Of a DNA stretch of 64,000 bases, positions 30,263 through 38,968 are shown in pieces. The notes under the pieces were generated by a model. It searched no databases. It worked only from the letters and a program-made list of their open reading frames with translations, and was not told where the DNA came from. Source of the stretch: Bifidobacterium erythrocebi (GTDB taxonomy: Bacteria; Actinomycetota; Actinomycetes; Actinomycetales; Bifidobacteriaceae); assembly GCF_012932675.1 (NCBI RefSeq), contig NZ_JAAIIF010000006.1, positions 124,001 through 188,000 of the forward strand, in the 5' to 3' direction. The translations under genes were made by a program, and so were the position numbers. Each line of letters opens with the position of its first letter. Within the stretch, counting starts at the first letter, position 1.

Positions 30263-31111
30263 ATGGCACAGCAAGAAAATCTACGCGAATTGGCAATGAA
30301 GGTCGTCGAGACGGTGAAGGCCGCCGGCGCCCACGCGCTGCAGGACCAGCTGAACTCGCACGGCACCGTCATCACACGTGGTGAGGACGGCCGGCAATTC
30401 GTCAGCGAGGTCGACAATCGCCTGCTGCGGTATGTTTCCGGCAGGCTTGCGGATATCGAGCATTTCGATGGTTTCTGGCAGACGCGCCCCGCCGAATGCC
30501 GCCCGGGCCAGCGCTACTGGTGTGTCGGCAAGCTTGACGGCGCGATCAACTACGTACGCAATATGAGCGAATGGGCCGTCACCATCTCCCTGTTCGAATT
30601 CAACCAGGAGGGATCCGCCCAGCCCATGCTCGGCATCGTGCATGCCCCGGCGTTGGGTGAAACCTATGTGGCGGTACGAGGCGGCGGTGCGGTGCGCATC
30701 CGCAATACGCCGTTGGGCGAGAAACGCGAGAAGGTCGTGCCCTCCGTCACGCCGAACCTCGAGGGTGCCGTGGTGAGCTTCGGCATGTCCTACGTTCCCG
30801 GTGAATCGGAACGTGCACTGGCTACGGTGGCGGCGCTCGCCGGGCATCACCCCGCCGATGTCAAGCGTGTCGGGCCGGCATCGCTCGACCTGTGCAAAGT
30901 CGCCGACGGCACCTACGACGCATACTTCGAGCCGGAGCTGCACGAATGGGACGTGCCCGCGATCTCCGCCGCCGCAGTCGTGGTGTGGGAGGCGCAGGGA
31001 GCGTTGCACCGTTGGGACGGCAGCAACATCCATTGGCGCCAGAACAACGACATCGTATGCACCAACGGGCTGATCGACCGAGAACTCAAGCCGATCCTCG
31101 CCCAGCAGTAA
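30263..31111 (+). CDS. Inositol monophosphatase-like protein with degenerate metal site
   Basis: A 282-residue member of the inositol monophosphatase/CysQ family. The usual WxxDPLDGTxNF motif reads WCVGKLDGAINY, so the first metal-binding Asp is Gly89 while Asp92 remains. The upstream GEE motif is missing. The C-terminal WD motif is present (Asp230 in HEWDVPAISAAAVVV). Two of the usual metal ligands therefore seem lost, and phosphatase activity is doubtful. It lies 11 bp after dop and 43 bp before pup, inside the pupylation operon, which hints at a structural or regulatory role there. The ribosome site is weak (GAATGAGG). Confidence 0.8.
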   Translation: MAQQENLRELAMKVVETVKAAGAHALQDQLNSHGTVITRGEDGRQFVSEVDNRLLRYVSGRLADIEHFDGFWQTRPAECRPGQRYWCVGKLDGAINYVRNMSEWAVTISLFEFNQEGSAQPMLGIVHAPALGETYVAVRGGGAVRIRNTPLGEKREKVVPSVTPNLEGAVVSFGMSYVPGESERALATVAALAGHHPADVKRVGPASLDLCKVADGTYDAYFEPELHEWDVPAISAAAVVVWEAQGALHRWDGSNIHWRQNNDIVCTNGLIDRELKPILAQQ

Positions 31112-31154
31112 TCAGGCGGTATTCCGTCTAGCAGTGTTTAAGGAGGGCATGATC

Positions 31155-31349
31155 ATGCCTCAGCAATTCCAGCAAAAACAGCAGGAAAACCAGCAGCCGG
31201 CCGAAGAGGAGCAGGTGGCCAAGGCCGCAGCCGGCCAGCAGCAGGACGACTTCGACGCATTGGATTCCGTGCTGGACGACATCGCCTCGACGTTGGAGAC
31301 CAGCGCCGAGGACTATGTGTCCAGCTTCGTGCAAAAAGGCGGCGAGTGA
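31155..31349 (+). CDS. pup: Prokaryotic ubiquitin-like protein Pup
   Basis: A 64-residue, Gln/Glu-rich, intrinsically disordered tag. The C-terminal half (DDFDALDSVLDDIASTLE) is the Mpa/Dop-binding region, and the protein ends VQKGGE. The last residue is Glu, ready for ligation by PafA, rather than the Gln form that needs deamidation. ATG 31155 is 8 nt after AGGAGG; ATG 31149 is too close to it. The stop overlaps the pafA start by 1 bp. Confidence 0.95.
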   Translation: MPQQFQQKQQENQQPAEEEQVAKAAAGQQQDDFDALDSVLDDIASTLETSAEDYVSSFVQKGGE

Positions 31350-32818
31350 TGCCCCAGCTGCGTGACAGCAGCACCCGTGCCATGCATGCGAGCACGGGGA
31401 TGCGTGACGATTTCGCGCGTATCTTCGGCATCGAAACCGAATACGGCGTGTCCGTCACGGGTGCCGATCGTGCCGTGGACGCGGGCCAGGTGGCCATGAC
31501 GATGTTCCAGCCGGTCGTTTCCCGTGCGCGTTCCACGAACACGTACCTGACGAACGGGTCGAGACTGTATGTGGATGTGGGTTCCCACCCGGAGTACGCC
31601 GCCGCCGAAGCGCTCGATCCGAAGGACGCGCTGCTACAGGACCTGGCAGGGGAACGCATCATGAGACGGCTCGCCGCCGACGCACAGACCCGTCTGCGCG
31701 CCAGCCATGGCGACCATGCCACGATCCATGTATTCAAAAACAACGTCGATTCCGCCGGTCATGCATTCGGTTGCCACGAGAACTATCTGGTCCGGCGTTT
31801 CGTCAAACTCGAACTGATCGAGGACCAGCTGCTGCCGTTCCTCATCACCCGGCAGTTGTACACGGGTGCCGGCCGGTTCGCCGAGTCGGGGTTCCAGATC
31901 ACGCAGCGCGCCGATTTTCTTGATGAGGCGGTCTCCTCCGCCACGACCCGCGCGCGCCCGATGATCAACACCCGCGACGAGGCGCATGCCGATCCCGAAT
32001 CCTACCGTCGTCTGCACGTGATCATCGGCGACTCCAACCGTTCCCAGTGGGCCACGTGGGTGAAGCTCGCCACCACGCATCTGGTGCTGTGCGTCATCGA
32101 GGACGCGGTACGCCGTGGCGTTCCATCGGGTTTCGAAGGTCTTGCCCTGACCGATGCGGCGTCGGCGAACCGTACGGTAAGCCGTTTCCTCGACGATCCC
32201 CAGGCGGGACTATCCATTGCCGGAGCCGACGGCACTGCGGCATCCTTGACGCCACTGCAGATACAGCGTCGATATTTCGAGGTGGTCGAATCGTTCGTGC
32301 ATGCCCATGGCGACCGCGTTGCGGCAAGCATGCCGAACACATCGCCGCAGGAGATCCTCGAAGCGTGGGATTGGGCGTTAAACGCGTTGGAACGCGGCGA
32401 CATCGCCGCATTGGCAGGCCGGGTGGATTGGGCGTTGAAATACCGTCTCGCCGAGGCCATGCGGCGCCGTACCCCGGGCATCTCCCATACCGTTCTGGAA
32501 CGGCTTGAGCTGGAATACCATGATGTGGCCAACGGGCGGCTATATGATTCACTGATCGCGCACGGGCAGTTGCATGAGATCACCGATCGTCAGGCCGCCG
32601 ATCGCGCGGTCAGCGTCGCGCCGCAAGGCACCCGTGCCGCATTGCGCGGTGCGTTCGTTACGGCGGCGCAGCAGGCGAACGCGCAGTATTCGTGCGATTG
32701 GACCACGTTCACGCTCACCAGTCCCGTGCGCCATGAGGCGGTGCTGCTCGATCCCTTCGGCACGTCGCCCACGCCGGATTTCACCGTGCTGATGGACGCA
32801 TTGCACGCAGCGCAATAG
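31349..32818 (+). CDS. pafA: Pup-protein ligase
   Basis: A 489-residue glutamine-synthetase-fold ligase that joins the C-terminal Glu of Pup to substrate lysines using ATP. The signature RIFGIETEYGVS is conserved, as are SRLYVDVGSHPEYA and the nucleotide-site INTRDEAHADPESYRRLHVI. ATG 31349 overlaps the pup stop; a GTG directly in front could also initiate. In mycobacteria prcB and prcA lie between pup and pafA; here the genes overlap with no room for them. A terminator follows at 32904. Confidence 0.95.
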   Translation: MPQLRDSSTRAMHASTGMRDDFARIFGIETEYGVSVTGADRAVDAGQVAMTMFQPVVSRARSTNTYLTNGSRLYVDVGSHPEYAAAEALDPKDALLQDLAGERIMRRLAADAQTRLRASHGDHATIHVFKNNVDSAGHAFGCHENYLVRRFVKLELIEDQLLPFLITRQLYTGAGRFAESGFQITQRADFLDEAVSSATTRARPMINTRDEAHADPESYRRLHVIIGDSNRSQWATWVKLATTHLVLCVIEDAVRRGVPSGFEGLALTDAASANRTVSRFLDDPQAGLSIAGADGTAASLTPLQIQRRYFEVVESFVHAHGDRVAASMPNTSPQEILEAWDWALNALERGDIAALAGRVDWALKYRLAEAMRRRTPGISHTVLERLELEYHDVANGRLYDSLIAHGQLHEITDRQAADRAVSVAPQGTRAALRGAFVTAAQQANAQYSCDWTTFTLTSPVRHEAVLLDPFGTSPTPDFTVLMDALHAAQ

Positions 32819-32903
32819 GCGCTGACAGCCCTGATGCGCGTTCATCGCGCTCAGGGTCGCACAGCCTACGGCATTGTACGGCGTGCGGCGTTACATATAC
32901 AAA

Positions 32904-32933
32904 GAACCCCCGACCATCAGTGGTCGGGGGTTC
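32904..32933. terminator. Bidirectional terminator between pafA and hup
   Basis: A perfect 13-bp stem, GAACCCCCGACCA with TGGTCGGGGGTTC, has a 4-nt loop. The flank is T-rich on both strands. It lies between the converging pafA and hup genes. Confidence 0.92.
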
Positions 32934-32950
32934 TCATATACAGTGCGAGA

Positions 32951-33235
32951 TCACTTCTCGGTGACGGCCTTCTTCAGCAGGGAGCCAGCGGAGATACGCA
33001 CGCCGTAGGTGGCCGGAATCTCGATGGTCTCGCCGGTGCGCGGGTTGCGGCCGGTGCGGGCGGCACGCTTGACGCGCTCAGCGGAGAACAGACCGGTCAG
33101 CTTCAGGCCTTCGCCGGACTTCATAGCCTCGACGAACACATCCTGGAAAGCATTGACGGCAGCTTCAGCCTGAGCCTTGGTCAGGTTGGACTTCTGAGCA
33201 ATCTTCGAGACGAGATCAGACTTGTTGTATGCCAT
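32951..33235 (-). CDS. hup: DNA-binding protein HU
   Basis: A 94-residue histone-like protein that bends and compacts chromosomal DNA. It begins MAYNKSDLVSKIAQKSNLTK, and the DNA-contacting arm GRNPRTGETIEIPAT is the HU/IHF signature. Its length is typical. It is monocistronic, convergent with pafA and ending at their shared hairpin. AAGGACACTT lies before the ATG. Confidence 0.96.
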   Translation of the reverse strand: MAYNKSDLVSKIAQKSNLTKAQAEAAVNAFQDVFVEAMKSGEGLKLTGLFSAERVKRAARTGRNPRTGETIEIPATYGVRISAGSLLKKAVTEK

Positions 33236-33413
33236 AAGTGTCCTTCTTTATCCGGGGATGACTCCGCCAGGAGTGCATCCGTTTGTGACATGTAAGATAT
33301 TAGCGCACGAACCCGCCAAATACCGCATTATGGCAACGTTTTTCCGTGTTTTCTTCCCGTTTTGGGCAAAAATGTGGGACTTGTGTGACAAGTTCGGCGC
33401 ATTGCGACGCGAT

Positions 33414-35834
33414 TCAGGCGAGATTGTGCTTGTTCAGCCAGCGCATGGCCAATGCTCCCAACGGAATACGCAGCCAATAGAACACCACGCGATGCAGCAG
33501 CGTGGCCGACAGCGCCACGCCCTGGGGGACGCCGACCGCGACGAAAGCGAAGGTAAGCGCCGCCTCGACGCCGCCGAGGCCGCCCGGAGTGGGGACTGCG
33601 GAGCCGAGCGCGTAGGCGAGCATGAACACGAAGATCGTCTCAAGAGGGTTCATATGCACGCCGAACGCGAGCAGGGCCGACCAGAACGCCAGACCGGTGG
33701 TGATGTTCTGCAACAGGCCGCCGCAGATGCTGACGGCAAGCTCGGTGGGCTGGTTCAGCACATTGATGAGCTGCGTGAAATACGTTTTCGCCATGGGCAC
33801 AAGACGCTGCAGCATCAGGCGGCGCAGCGGCGGGATCATCATGGCGATGGCCAGCACCGCACCCACGATGCCCAGCACGATCACCAGGGTGTTCGTGGGG
33901 ATGCTGCCCGACAGCGTGTGCTTGCCGGTGAACAGGCCGATGCCGATGATCAGCACGAAATACGCGAGATAGTAGACGGCCATCACCGCGCTCATAATGG
34001 CGGTGGCAGTGGTATTGCGGTAGCCGGACTTGCGCAGGAACTGCAGGTTCACGAAGGCCGGGCCCACACCGGCGGGCATCGACACCGTGGCGAATCCGCC
34101 CGCGACCTGGCTCATGAACACGCCGAGCGGGTGCCGCTTGCCCTTTTCGATCAGCGCGCCGAGCGAGATCGACGATCCGATCCAGCTCAGCAGGCCGAAC
34201 GCAAGACAGATCACGGCCATGGTGGGATTGGCGTTGCGCAGCGCCGCGAAGATCTCTTCCGGCTTGAGCTGGGTGAACACCACGACCACGGCGACGATGA
34301 CCAGCAGCATGGTCAGCATGGACCGCCAGGAGAAGCGCGCCAGCGTCACCGTTTCCGGAACGTCGCTCTGCTCGTCGTCGGCCATGGCGTTGATGGAGGA
34401 CTGCAGCGTCTTCAGCAGCTGCCTGTCCCAGGAGTCCAAGGCGCGCGTGGGGGAGGGGATGGCGACCTTCTGCAGGAACGGCGCGATCTTCAGCAGCGTT
34501 TCCTTGCCCCACACCTCGCGCGCGGCGGCAAGGGCGTCGTCCACGCCGATCAGCGCCGCGAACAGCGTGAGCAGCTGCACTTTGTCAAGTGCGATATTGG
34601 CGCTCGTCGAACCGCTGTCGCCGTTGTGCCAGCCGGCGATGACGGGGATGCCGCCATCCATTCGGGCAAGGGAGTCGGGCGTGATGCGGCGGTGCGTGTA
34701 GCCGCGCCTGTTGGCCACGTCGAGGAATCGCATGTATTCGATGGCATCGTCGCGCGTGAGGATATTCAGATTCGTCGGGCGTTCTCCGGTATGCGCATCG
34801 AGTACCAGAATCGCCGATTCCTCCGTATCCGCCACGCCATAGGGTGCCATGGCTGGCAATCCCGCGGCGCGCAGCGCCAGCAGCATGGAGAAATGGTGTT
34901 GCACGGCATCGCGGACATTGCGGTCGCGGCGGGTGGGGATGCCGGTGAAACGCAGCCAATCCCACAACTGCTTGAGATAACCGGCGGTGTGCGTCTGTGC
35001 GTCGAGCACGGAGACCACGTACCGTTTGCCGGCGGTGGTGTGCATATCGTAGATGCGCGACCCCTCCACCAGATCGTCGTCCAAGGATGCGTTGAGGGAA
35101 CGGACGCGGCTGGTCGCTTCCTGGCTGCGGGTGAGCGTGGCGACGTCAAGGCCGATGGCGCGCAGCGCATTCGCCAGTTCCTCACCCCATATGCCGGTAT
35201 TGCGTGTTCCCGTGGCGAAGCGGATGACCATGCCGAGCGCCCTGCCGAGGGAGAACGAGACCAGCGCACCGGCCACGGAATGCCACGACAGCATCACCAT
35301 GAGCGCACCGGTGGCATAGAGCAGGTTCCACCCCCACTTGACCGAGGAACGGATGCGGCGCGGTCCCGCAGCGGTGAGGAAGGCCGCCATGGCGGAATAG
35401 ATGCCCGGCAGCAATCCTGAATCCAGCAACGTGGTGGCGGAGACCAGCGAAAGCGCCAGCGTCCTGTCGCTGATCCCGCAAAGCAGCAGCGATATGCCCC
35501 ATGAAATCAGGTATCCGGCGAGCATGCTGCCTATGGCGATCACCGTGGTCAGCCATTCGCGGGCGAACAGTAGTTGCAGTACCACGGTCACGACGATGAT
35601 GACGGTGACCAGCTGCTGCAATACGGAGGCGGGGATGCTGGCAAGCCAATCGAAGGCCCGTGCTGCGGTGTGCACGTCCGATTCGACACCGCTGGTGATG
35701 CCGCCCATATATACGGCGAACACCATTACGATGGCCGCGCCGGCCAAGGCGACCGCGGCGCGTGTGAGATCCCCGAAATCGTGGGTACGTCTGGGGGCGA
35801 CGTCGTCAATATGCATGTCCGTCCTATCCGTCAT
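33414..35834 (-). CDS. Flippase/LPG-synthase-type membrane protein with cytoplasmic kinase-like region
   Basis: An 806-residue membrane protein. Residues 1-215 contain about six hydrophobic segments. Residues 215-470 are soluble, with a stretch (GYTHRRITPDSLARM ... IAGWHNGD) that loosely resembles the catalytic loop of aminoglycoside-kinase-type proteins but lacks a clear HGD catalytic triad. Residues 480-806 form a flippase-like LPG_synthase_TM domain (UPF0104/PF03706 type) with the conserved PTPGGLGGVEAAL near the end. A role in envelope lipid or glycan transport is likely by family. The substrate is unknown. The start at 35834 has AAGGCAT before it; ATG 35816 is an alternative. Confidence 0.75.
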   Translation of the reverse strand: MTDRTDMHIDDVAPRRTHDFGDLTRAAVALAGAAIVMVFAVYMGGITSGVESDVHTAARAFDWLASIPASVLQQLVTVIIVVTVVLQLLFAREWLTTVIAIGSMLAGYLISWGISLLLCGISDRTLALSLVSATTLLDSGLLPGIYSAMAAFLTAAGPRRIRSSVKWGWNLLYATGALMVMLSWHSVAGALVSFSLGRALGMVIRFATGTRNTGIWGEELANALRAIGLDVATLTRSQEATSRVRSLNASLDDDLVEGSRIYDMHTTAGKRYVVSVLDAQTHTAGYLKQLWDWLRFTGIPTRRDRNVRDAVQHHFSMLLALRAAGLPAMAPYGVADTEESAILVLDAHTGERPTNLNILTRDDAIEYMRFLDVANRRGYTHRRITPDSLARMDGGIPVIAGWHNGDSGSTSANIALDKVQLLTLFAALIGVDDALAAAREVWGKETLLKIAPFLQKVAIPSPTRALDSWDRQLLKTLQSSINAMADDEQSDVPETVTLARFSWRSMLTMLLVIVAVVVVFTQLKPEEIFAALRNANPTMAVICLAFGLLSWIGSSISLGALIEKGKRHPLGVFMSQVAGGFATVSMPAGVGPAFVNLQFLRKSGYRNTTATAIMSAVMAVYYLAYFVLIIGIGLFTGKHTLSGSIPTNTLVIVLGIVGAVLAIAMMIPPLRRLMLQRLVPMAKTYFTQLINVLNQPTELAVSICGGLLQNITTGLAFWSALLAFGVHMNPLETIFVFMLAYALGSAVPTPGGLGGVEAALTFAFVAVGVPQGVALSATLLHRVVFYWLRIPLGALAMRWLNKHNLA

Positions 35835-35920
35835 GCGTGTCGATATGCCTTAAATGTCGATTGCCGATGACGGCGGCCGCCTGGAAGGCCCCGCCATCAT
35901 CGGCAATCGCATGGTGAACG

Positions 35921-37357
35921 TCAGCGGTCGAAGGCGACCAGCTTGCTGGCCCAACCGGTGTAGGTGGCCGGCGTCAGCGCCTTGAGTCGTGCCGCGGTCT
36001 CGTCGTCGAAGGCCTGCTGGTCGATGAACTGCTCGACGGCCTCCTTGCTGATCTCATGGCCGCGCATGAGCTCCTTGACCTTCTCGTACGGCTTTTCCAT
36101 GCCGGGCAGGCCCTTGAGTTCGCAGGCGCGCATGGCGGTCTGGATCGGTTCGCCGAGCACTTCCCAGTTGGTGTCGAGCTCGTGTTCGATGGCCAGATCG
36201 TTCGGGTGAATGGACTTCAGGCCGCCCATCAGGTTGTACAGCGCCAGCTGGCTGTAGCCGAGCGCGGAACCGATGTTGCGCTGGGTGGTGGAGTCGGTCA
36301 GATCGCGCTGCCAACGGGATTCCACCAGCGTGGCGGACAGCGTGTCGAGCAGGGAGCAGGAGATCTCGAAGTTCGCCTCGGCGTTCTCGAAGCGGATCGG
36401 ATTCACCTTGTGCGGCATGGTGGACGATCCGGTCGCGCCCTTCACCGGAATCTGCGCGAACACGCCGCGGGAGATGTACATCCACACATCCACGCACAGA
36501 TTGTGCATGATGCGGTTGGCGTGCGAGACGGTGGAATACAGCTCGGCCTGCCAGTCATGGCTTTCGATCTGCGTGGTCAGCGGGTTCCAGGTCAGACCCA
36601 TGCGGTTCTCCACGAACTCGCGGGAGACGGCGATCCAATCGACGTCCGGGCAAGCGGCCAGATGGGCACCGAAGGTGCCGGTCGCGCCGTTGATCTTGCC
36701 CAGGTATTCCTGGTTTTCGATGTGCTTGAGCTGTCGGTTCAGGCGGTACACGTACACGGCGAGTTCCTTGCCGAGCGTGGTCGGGGTGGCGGGCTGGCCA
36801 TGGGTCAGGGACAGCAGCGCCTTGTCCTTATACTCGTCGGCCTTGTCGGCAAGGTGATCGATGATCTCCTTGAACGCCGGGGTCCACACCCGTTCCATCG
36901 CGTTCTTGACGCAACGTGCGGTGGAGAGGTTGTTGATGTCTTCGGAAGTGCAGGCGAAGTGCACCAGGGTCTTGAGACGTTCGTTGATGTTGGTCAGTTC
37001 GGCTGGGGCTTCGTCGATGAAGTCGTCGATGTAGTATTCCACGGCCTTTACGTCGTGGTGGGTGACCGCCTCGTGTGCGGCATGCCGGGCGATGCCTTCG
37101 GCACCGAAGTTCTCGGGGATGGAACGCAGATAGTCCTGTTCTGCGGCGGTGAACGGCTTGACGCCGTCGATGATCGGCTGGTTGCCGTTGCCTTCGAAGC
37201 CATTGGCCAGCAGGATCATCCATTCCACTTCCACGCGCATGCGTTCGCGGTTGAGCGCGGGTTCGCTCAGGTATTCGACCAGAGGCGCGGTGGCGTTGTG
37301 ATAGCGGCCGTCAAGAGGGGTGAGTGCGATTGCGGGAGAGATATCAGTAAGCTTCAT
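35921..37357 (-). CDS. purB: Adenylosuccinate lyase
   Basis: A 478-residue fumarase/aspartase-superfamily enzyme acting twice in purine synthesis (SAICAR to AICAR, adenylosuccinate to AMP). It starts MKLTDISPAIALTPLDGRYH. The signature GSSTMPHKVNPIRFENAEAN with its mobile catalytic-loop Ser is intact, and TSEDINNLSTAR is conserved. GAAAGG precedes the start. The frame stays open upstream across the opposite-strand vsr gene, but that extension has no family similarity. Confidence 0.95.
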   Translation of the reverse strand: MKLTDISPAIALTPLDGRYHNATAPLVEYLSEPALNRERMRVEVEWMILLANGFEGNGNQPIIDGVKPFTAAEQDYLRSIPENFGAEGIARHAAHEAVTHHDVKAVEYYIDDFIDEAPAELTNINERLKTLVHFACTSEDINNLSTARCVKNAMERVWTPAFKEIIDHLADKADEYKDKALLSLTHGQPATPTTLGKELAVYVYRLNRQLKHIENQEYLGKINGATGTFGAHLAACPDVDWIAVSREFVENRMGLTWNPLTTQIESHDWQAELYSTVSHANRIMHNLCVDVWMYISRGVFAQIPVKGATGSSTMPHKVNPIRFENAEANFEISCSLLDTLSATLVESRWQRDLTDSTTQRNIGSALGYSQLALYNLMGGLKSIHPNDLAIEHELDTNWEVLGEPIQTAMRACELKGLPGMEKPYEKVKELMRGHEISKEAVEQFIDQQAFDDETAARLKALTPATYTGWASKLVAFDR

Positions 37358-37417
37358 GCCTTTCAGGGTACTTGGTGGCGTGGAGCTGCGCGATGCCATG
37401 GCGTTACACTCGTAGGC

Positions 37418-38014
37418 GTGGCAAACGGGAACACGGGTAAGACAAGCGGAAACACGGGCAAGGCGGGCAGGCGTTCGGGCGGCAAAGCGGGCGGCAAGAC
37501 CGGCAAGATCGAGAAATACGAGCGGGGCACGCGCAGCTACACCATGTCGCATATCCGGGGCAAGGACACCAAGATCGAGGTGCTGGTCCGCAGCTATCTG
37601 TTCCGGCGCGGCCTGCGATTCCGCAAGAACGACAAGCGTTACCCGGGTCACCCGGACATCGTGCTGCCCAAATACCATGTCATCGTCTTCGTCAACGGCT
37701 GCTTCTGGCATATGCACGAAAGCTGCGGCAAGCAGTCGATGCCGAAATCCAACGTGGAGTTCTGGAACGCGAAACTGCTGCGCAACCGTGAGCGCGACTG
37801 CCGCCAGCATCGGCAGCTGCTTGCGGATGGCTGGCGCGTCATCGACGTGTGGGAGTGCGAGCTTGCCAGGAAGGTGCGCGAGGAGCGGCTGGAGCGTCTG
37901 TACACGCAGATCGTCGATTCCGGCGAGCCGCATATCGACGAGACGAACGACAGCCGTTGGGACGCGCTGGGCGAGCGGGCCGGTTCGCAGGACGCTATCG
38001 ACACGTCCCGATAG
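37418..38014 (+). CDS. vsr: Very short patch repair (Vsr) mismatch endonuclease
   Basis: A 198-residue Vsr-family endonuclease that nicks T:G mismatches arising from 5-methylcytosine deamination. The core starts at MSHIRGKDTKIEVLVRSYL; the catalytic GHPDIVLPKYHVIVFVNGCF with its Asp and the zinc/His region WHMHESC follow. The first ~35 residues are a Gly/Lys/Thr-rich tract built from short direct repeats, longer than usual. GTG 37418 is the best start, but no ribosome site is visible; a TACACT eight bases upstream could make the transcript leaderless. No cytosine methyltransferase gene is adjacent or anywhere in the window. Confidence 0.88.
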   Translation: MANGNTGKTSGNTGKAGRRSGGKAGGKTGKIEKYERGTRSYTMSHIRGKDTKIEVLVRSYLFRRGLRFRKNDKRYPGHPDIVLPKYHVIVFVNGCFWHMHESCGKQSMPKSNVEFWNAKLLRNRERDCRQHRQLLADGWRVIDVWECELARKVREERLERLYTQIVDSGEPHIDETNDSRWDALGERAGSQDAIDTSR

Positions 38015-38263
38015 CATCGAGGAGGCCTGTCCGAGCATGAATCGAACGCTTGCAGGCCGGATACCAATCAGAAACCTTGCCGAGTAGAGCTACGGAATTC
38101 CGTATGGATTTGCAGCGAAGCCGCCATGCGCCACGCATGGTATCAGGCCTGGGCCTAGGGGGAAACGCACCGGGCCCACGTTGCGGGAATGCCGCTACCC
38201 TCGCGCAGCACGTGTGGGCGGGCGCACGTGCCGGACGCAACACAATGAAGGAGCAAGTGCATC
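38015..38263. other. Intergenic region before the GNAT gene
   Basis: This 249-bp stretch has no recognisable gene or RNA. GC-rich stretches around 38145-38190 could fold locally but lack a clear terminator. AAGGAGC near its end is the ribosome site of the next gene. Confidence 0.5.
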
Positions 38264-38968
38264 ATGGCTGCGATCAACGCAACCAATCACGCCGGCCAAA
38301 CTGCCGACGCCAACCCGAATACCATCATCTATCGCCCCATCACATGGAAGGATGTGGACGCCGTGGTCGAATTGTTCGACCGCACCTGGCCTCAGAGCGG
38401 TTCGCTTGAGGGCACGCGATTCTCGACGCTGATATCCAGATACTTCGTGCTGCACTATCTGCAGCCGACCACATTCGCCAACGCCGCATTCACGCCGGAC
38501 GGAACGCTTGCCGGCATCACTTTCATCCGCGTGGCCGGAGAACGCCCGCAACTCGACGACATCGACGTCGCGGACGAGATGGCCGCCACCGAGCGTCTGA
38601 TCCGTACGAATCCCGAGGCGTCCAGGCGCCTCGACATGGTGAAGAACTCGTTCGCCTTGGAACTCGATCTCGAACGGGGAAGCAAGGCCAACGAGACCAC
38701 GCTGGGTGAGCTGGAGCTGTTCGTCGTCAACCCGGACGTGCGCGGGCACGGCGTGGGCGGCGGCTTGTGGAAGCGCATGCAGCAATACCTGGCCGCATGG
38801 GATGTGGATGCGTTCTACCTGCACACCGATTCCGATTGCGACGTGAGCTTCTACGACCACAAGGGTCTGGAACGCATCGCGCAGCGCCCGGCCGGTACCC
38901 CGGTCGAGGAGGGCAAGGAGCCTCTGTTCGATGACATGTTCATCTACCGGGGGCGGGTGAACGCCTGA
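38264..38968 (+). CDS. GNAT-family N-acetyltransferase
   Basis: A 234-residue acetyltransferase-like protein. The fold is recognisable from the N-terminal IIYRPITWKDVDAVVELFD and the acetyl-CoA loop around VVNPDVRGHGVGGGLWKRM. AAGGAGC sets the start. Its stop overlaps the start of an MFS transporter by 1 bp, so the two are translationally coupled. This suggests that acetylation and export or import of the same small molecule are linked. The substrate is unknown. Confidence 0.85.
   Translation: MAAINATNHAGQTADANPNTIIYRPITWKDVDAVVELFDRTWPQSGSLEGTRFSTLISRYFVLHYLQPTTFANAAFTPDGTLAGITFIRVAGERPQLDDIDVADEMAATERLIRTNPEASRRLDMVKNSFALELDLERGSKANETTLGELELFVVNPDVRGHGVGGGLWKRMQQYLAAWDVDAFYLHTDSDCDVSFYDHKGLERIAQRPAGTPVEEGKEPLFDDMFIYRGRVNA

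Noticed and set aside
33222-35420. 732-codon open frame on the plus strand
   Set aside because: It is antisense to the flippase-like gene; the His/Arg/Asp-rich product has no recognisable domain.
36056-37417. Upstream extension of vsr on the plus strand
   Set aside because: It is antisense to purB and has no similarity; the Vsr core lies entirely downstream of 37418.
37358-38038. Upstream extension of purB on the minus strand
   Set aside because: It would overlap vsr almost completely and adds residues unlike any adenylosuccinate lyase; the conserved N-terminus starts at 37357.
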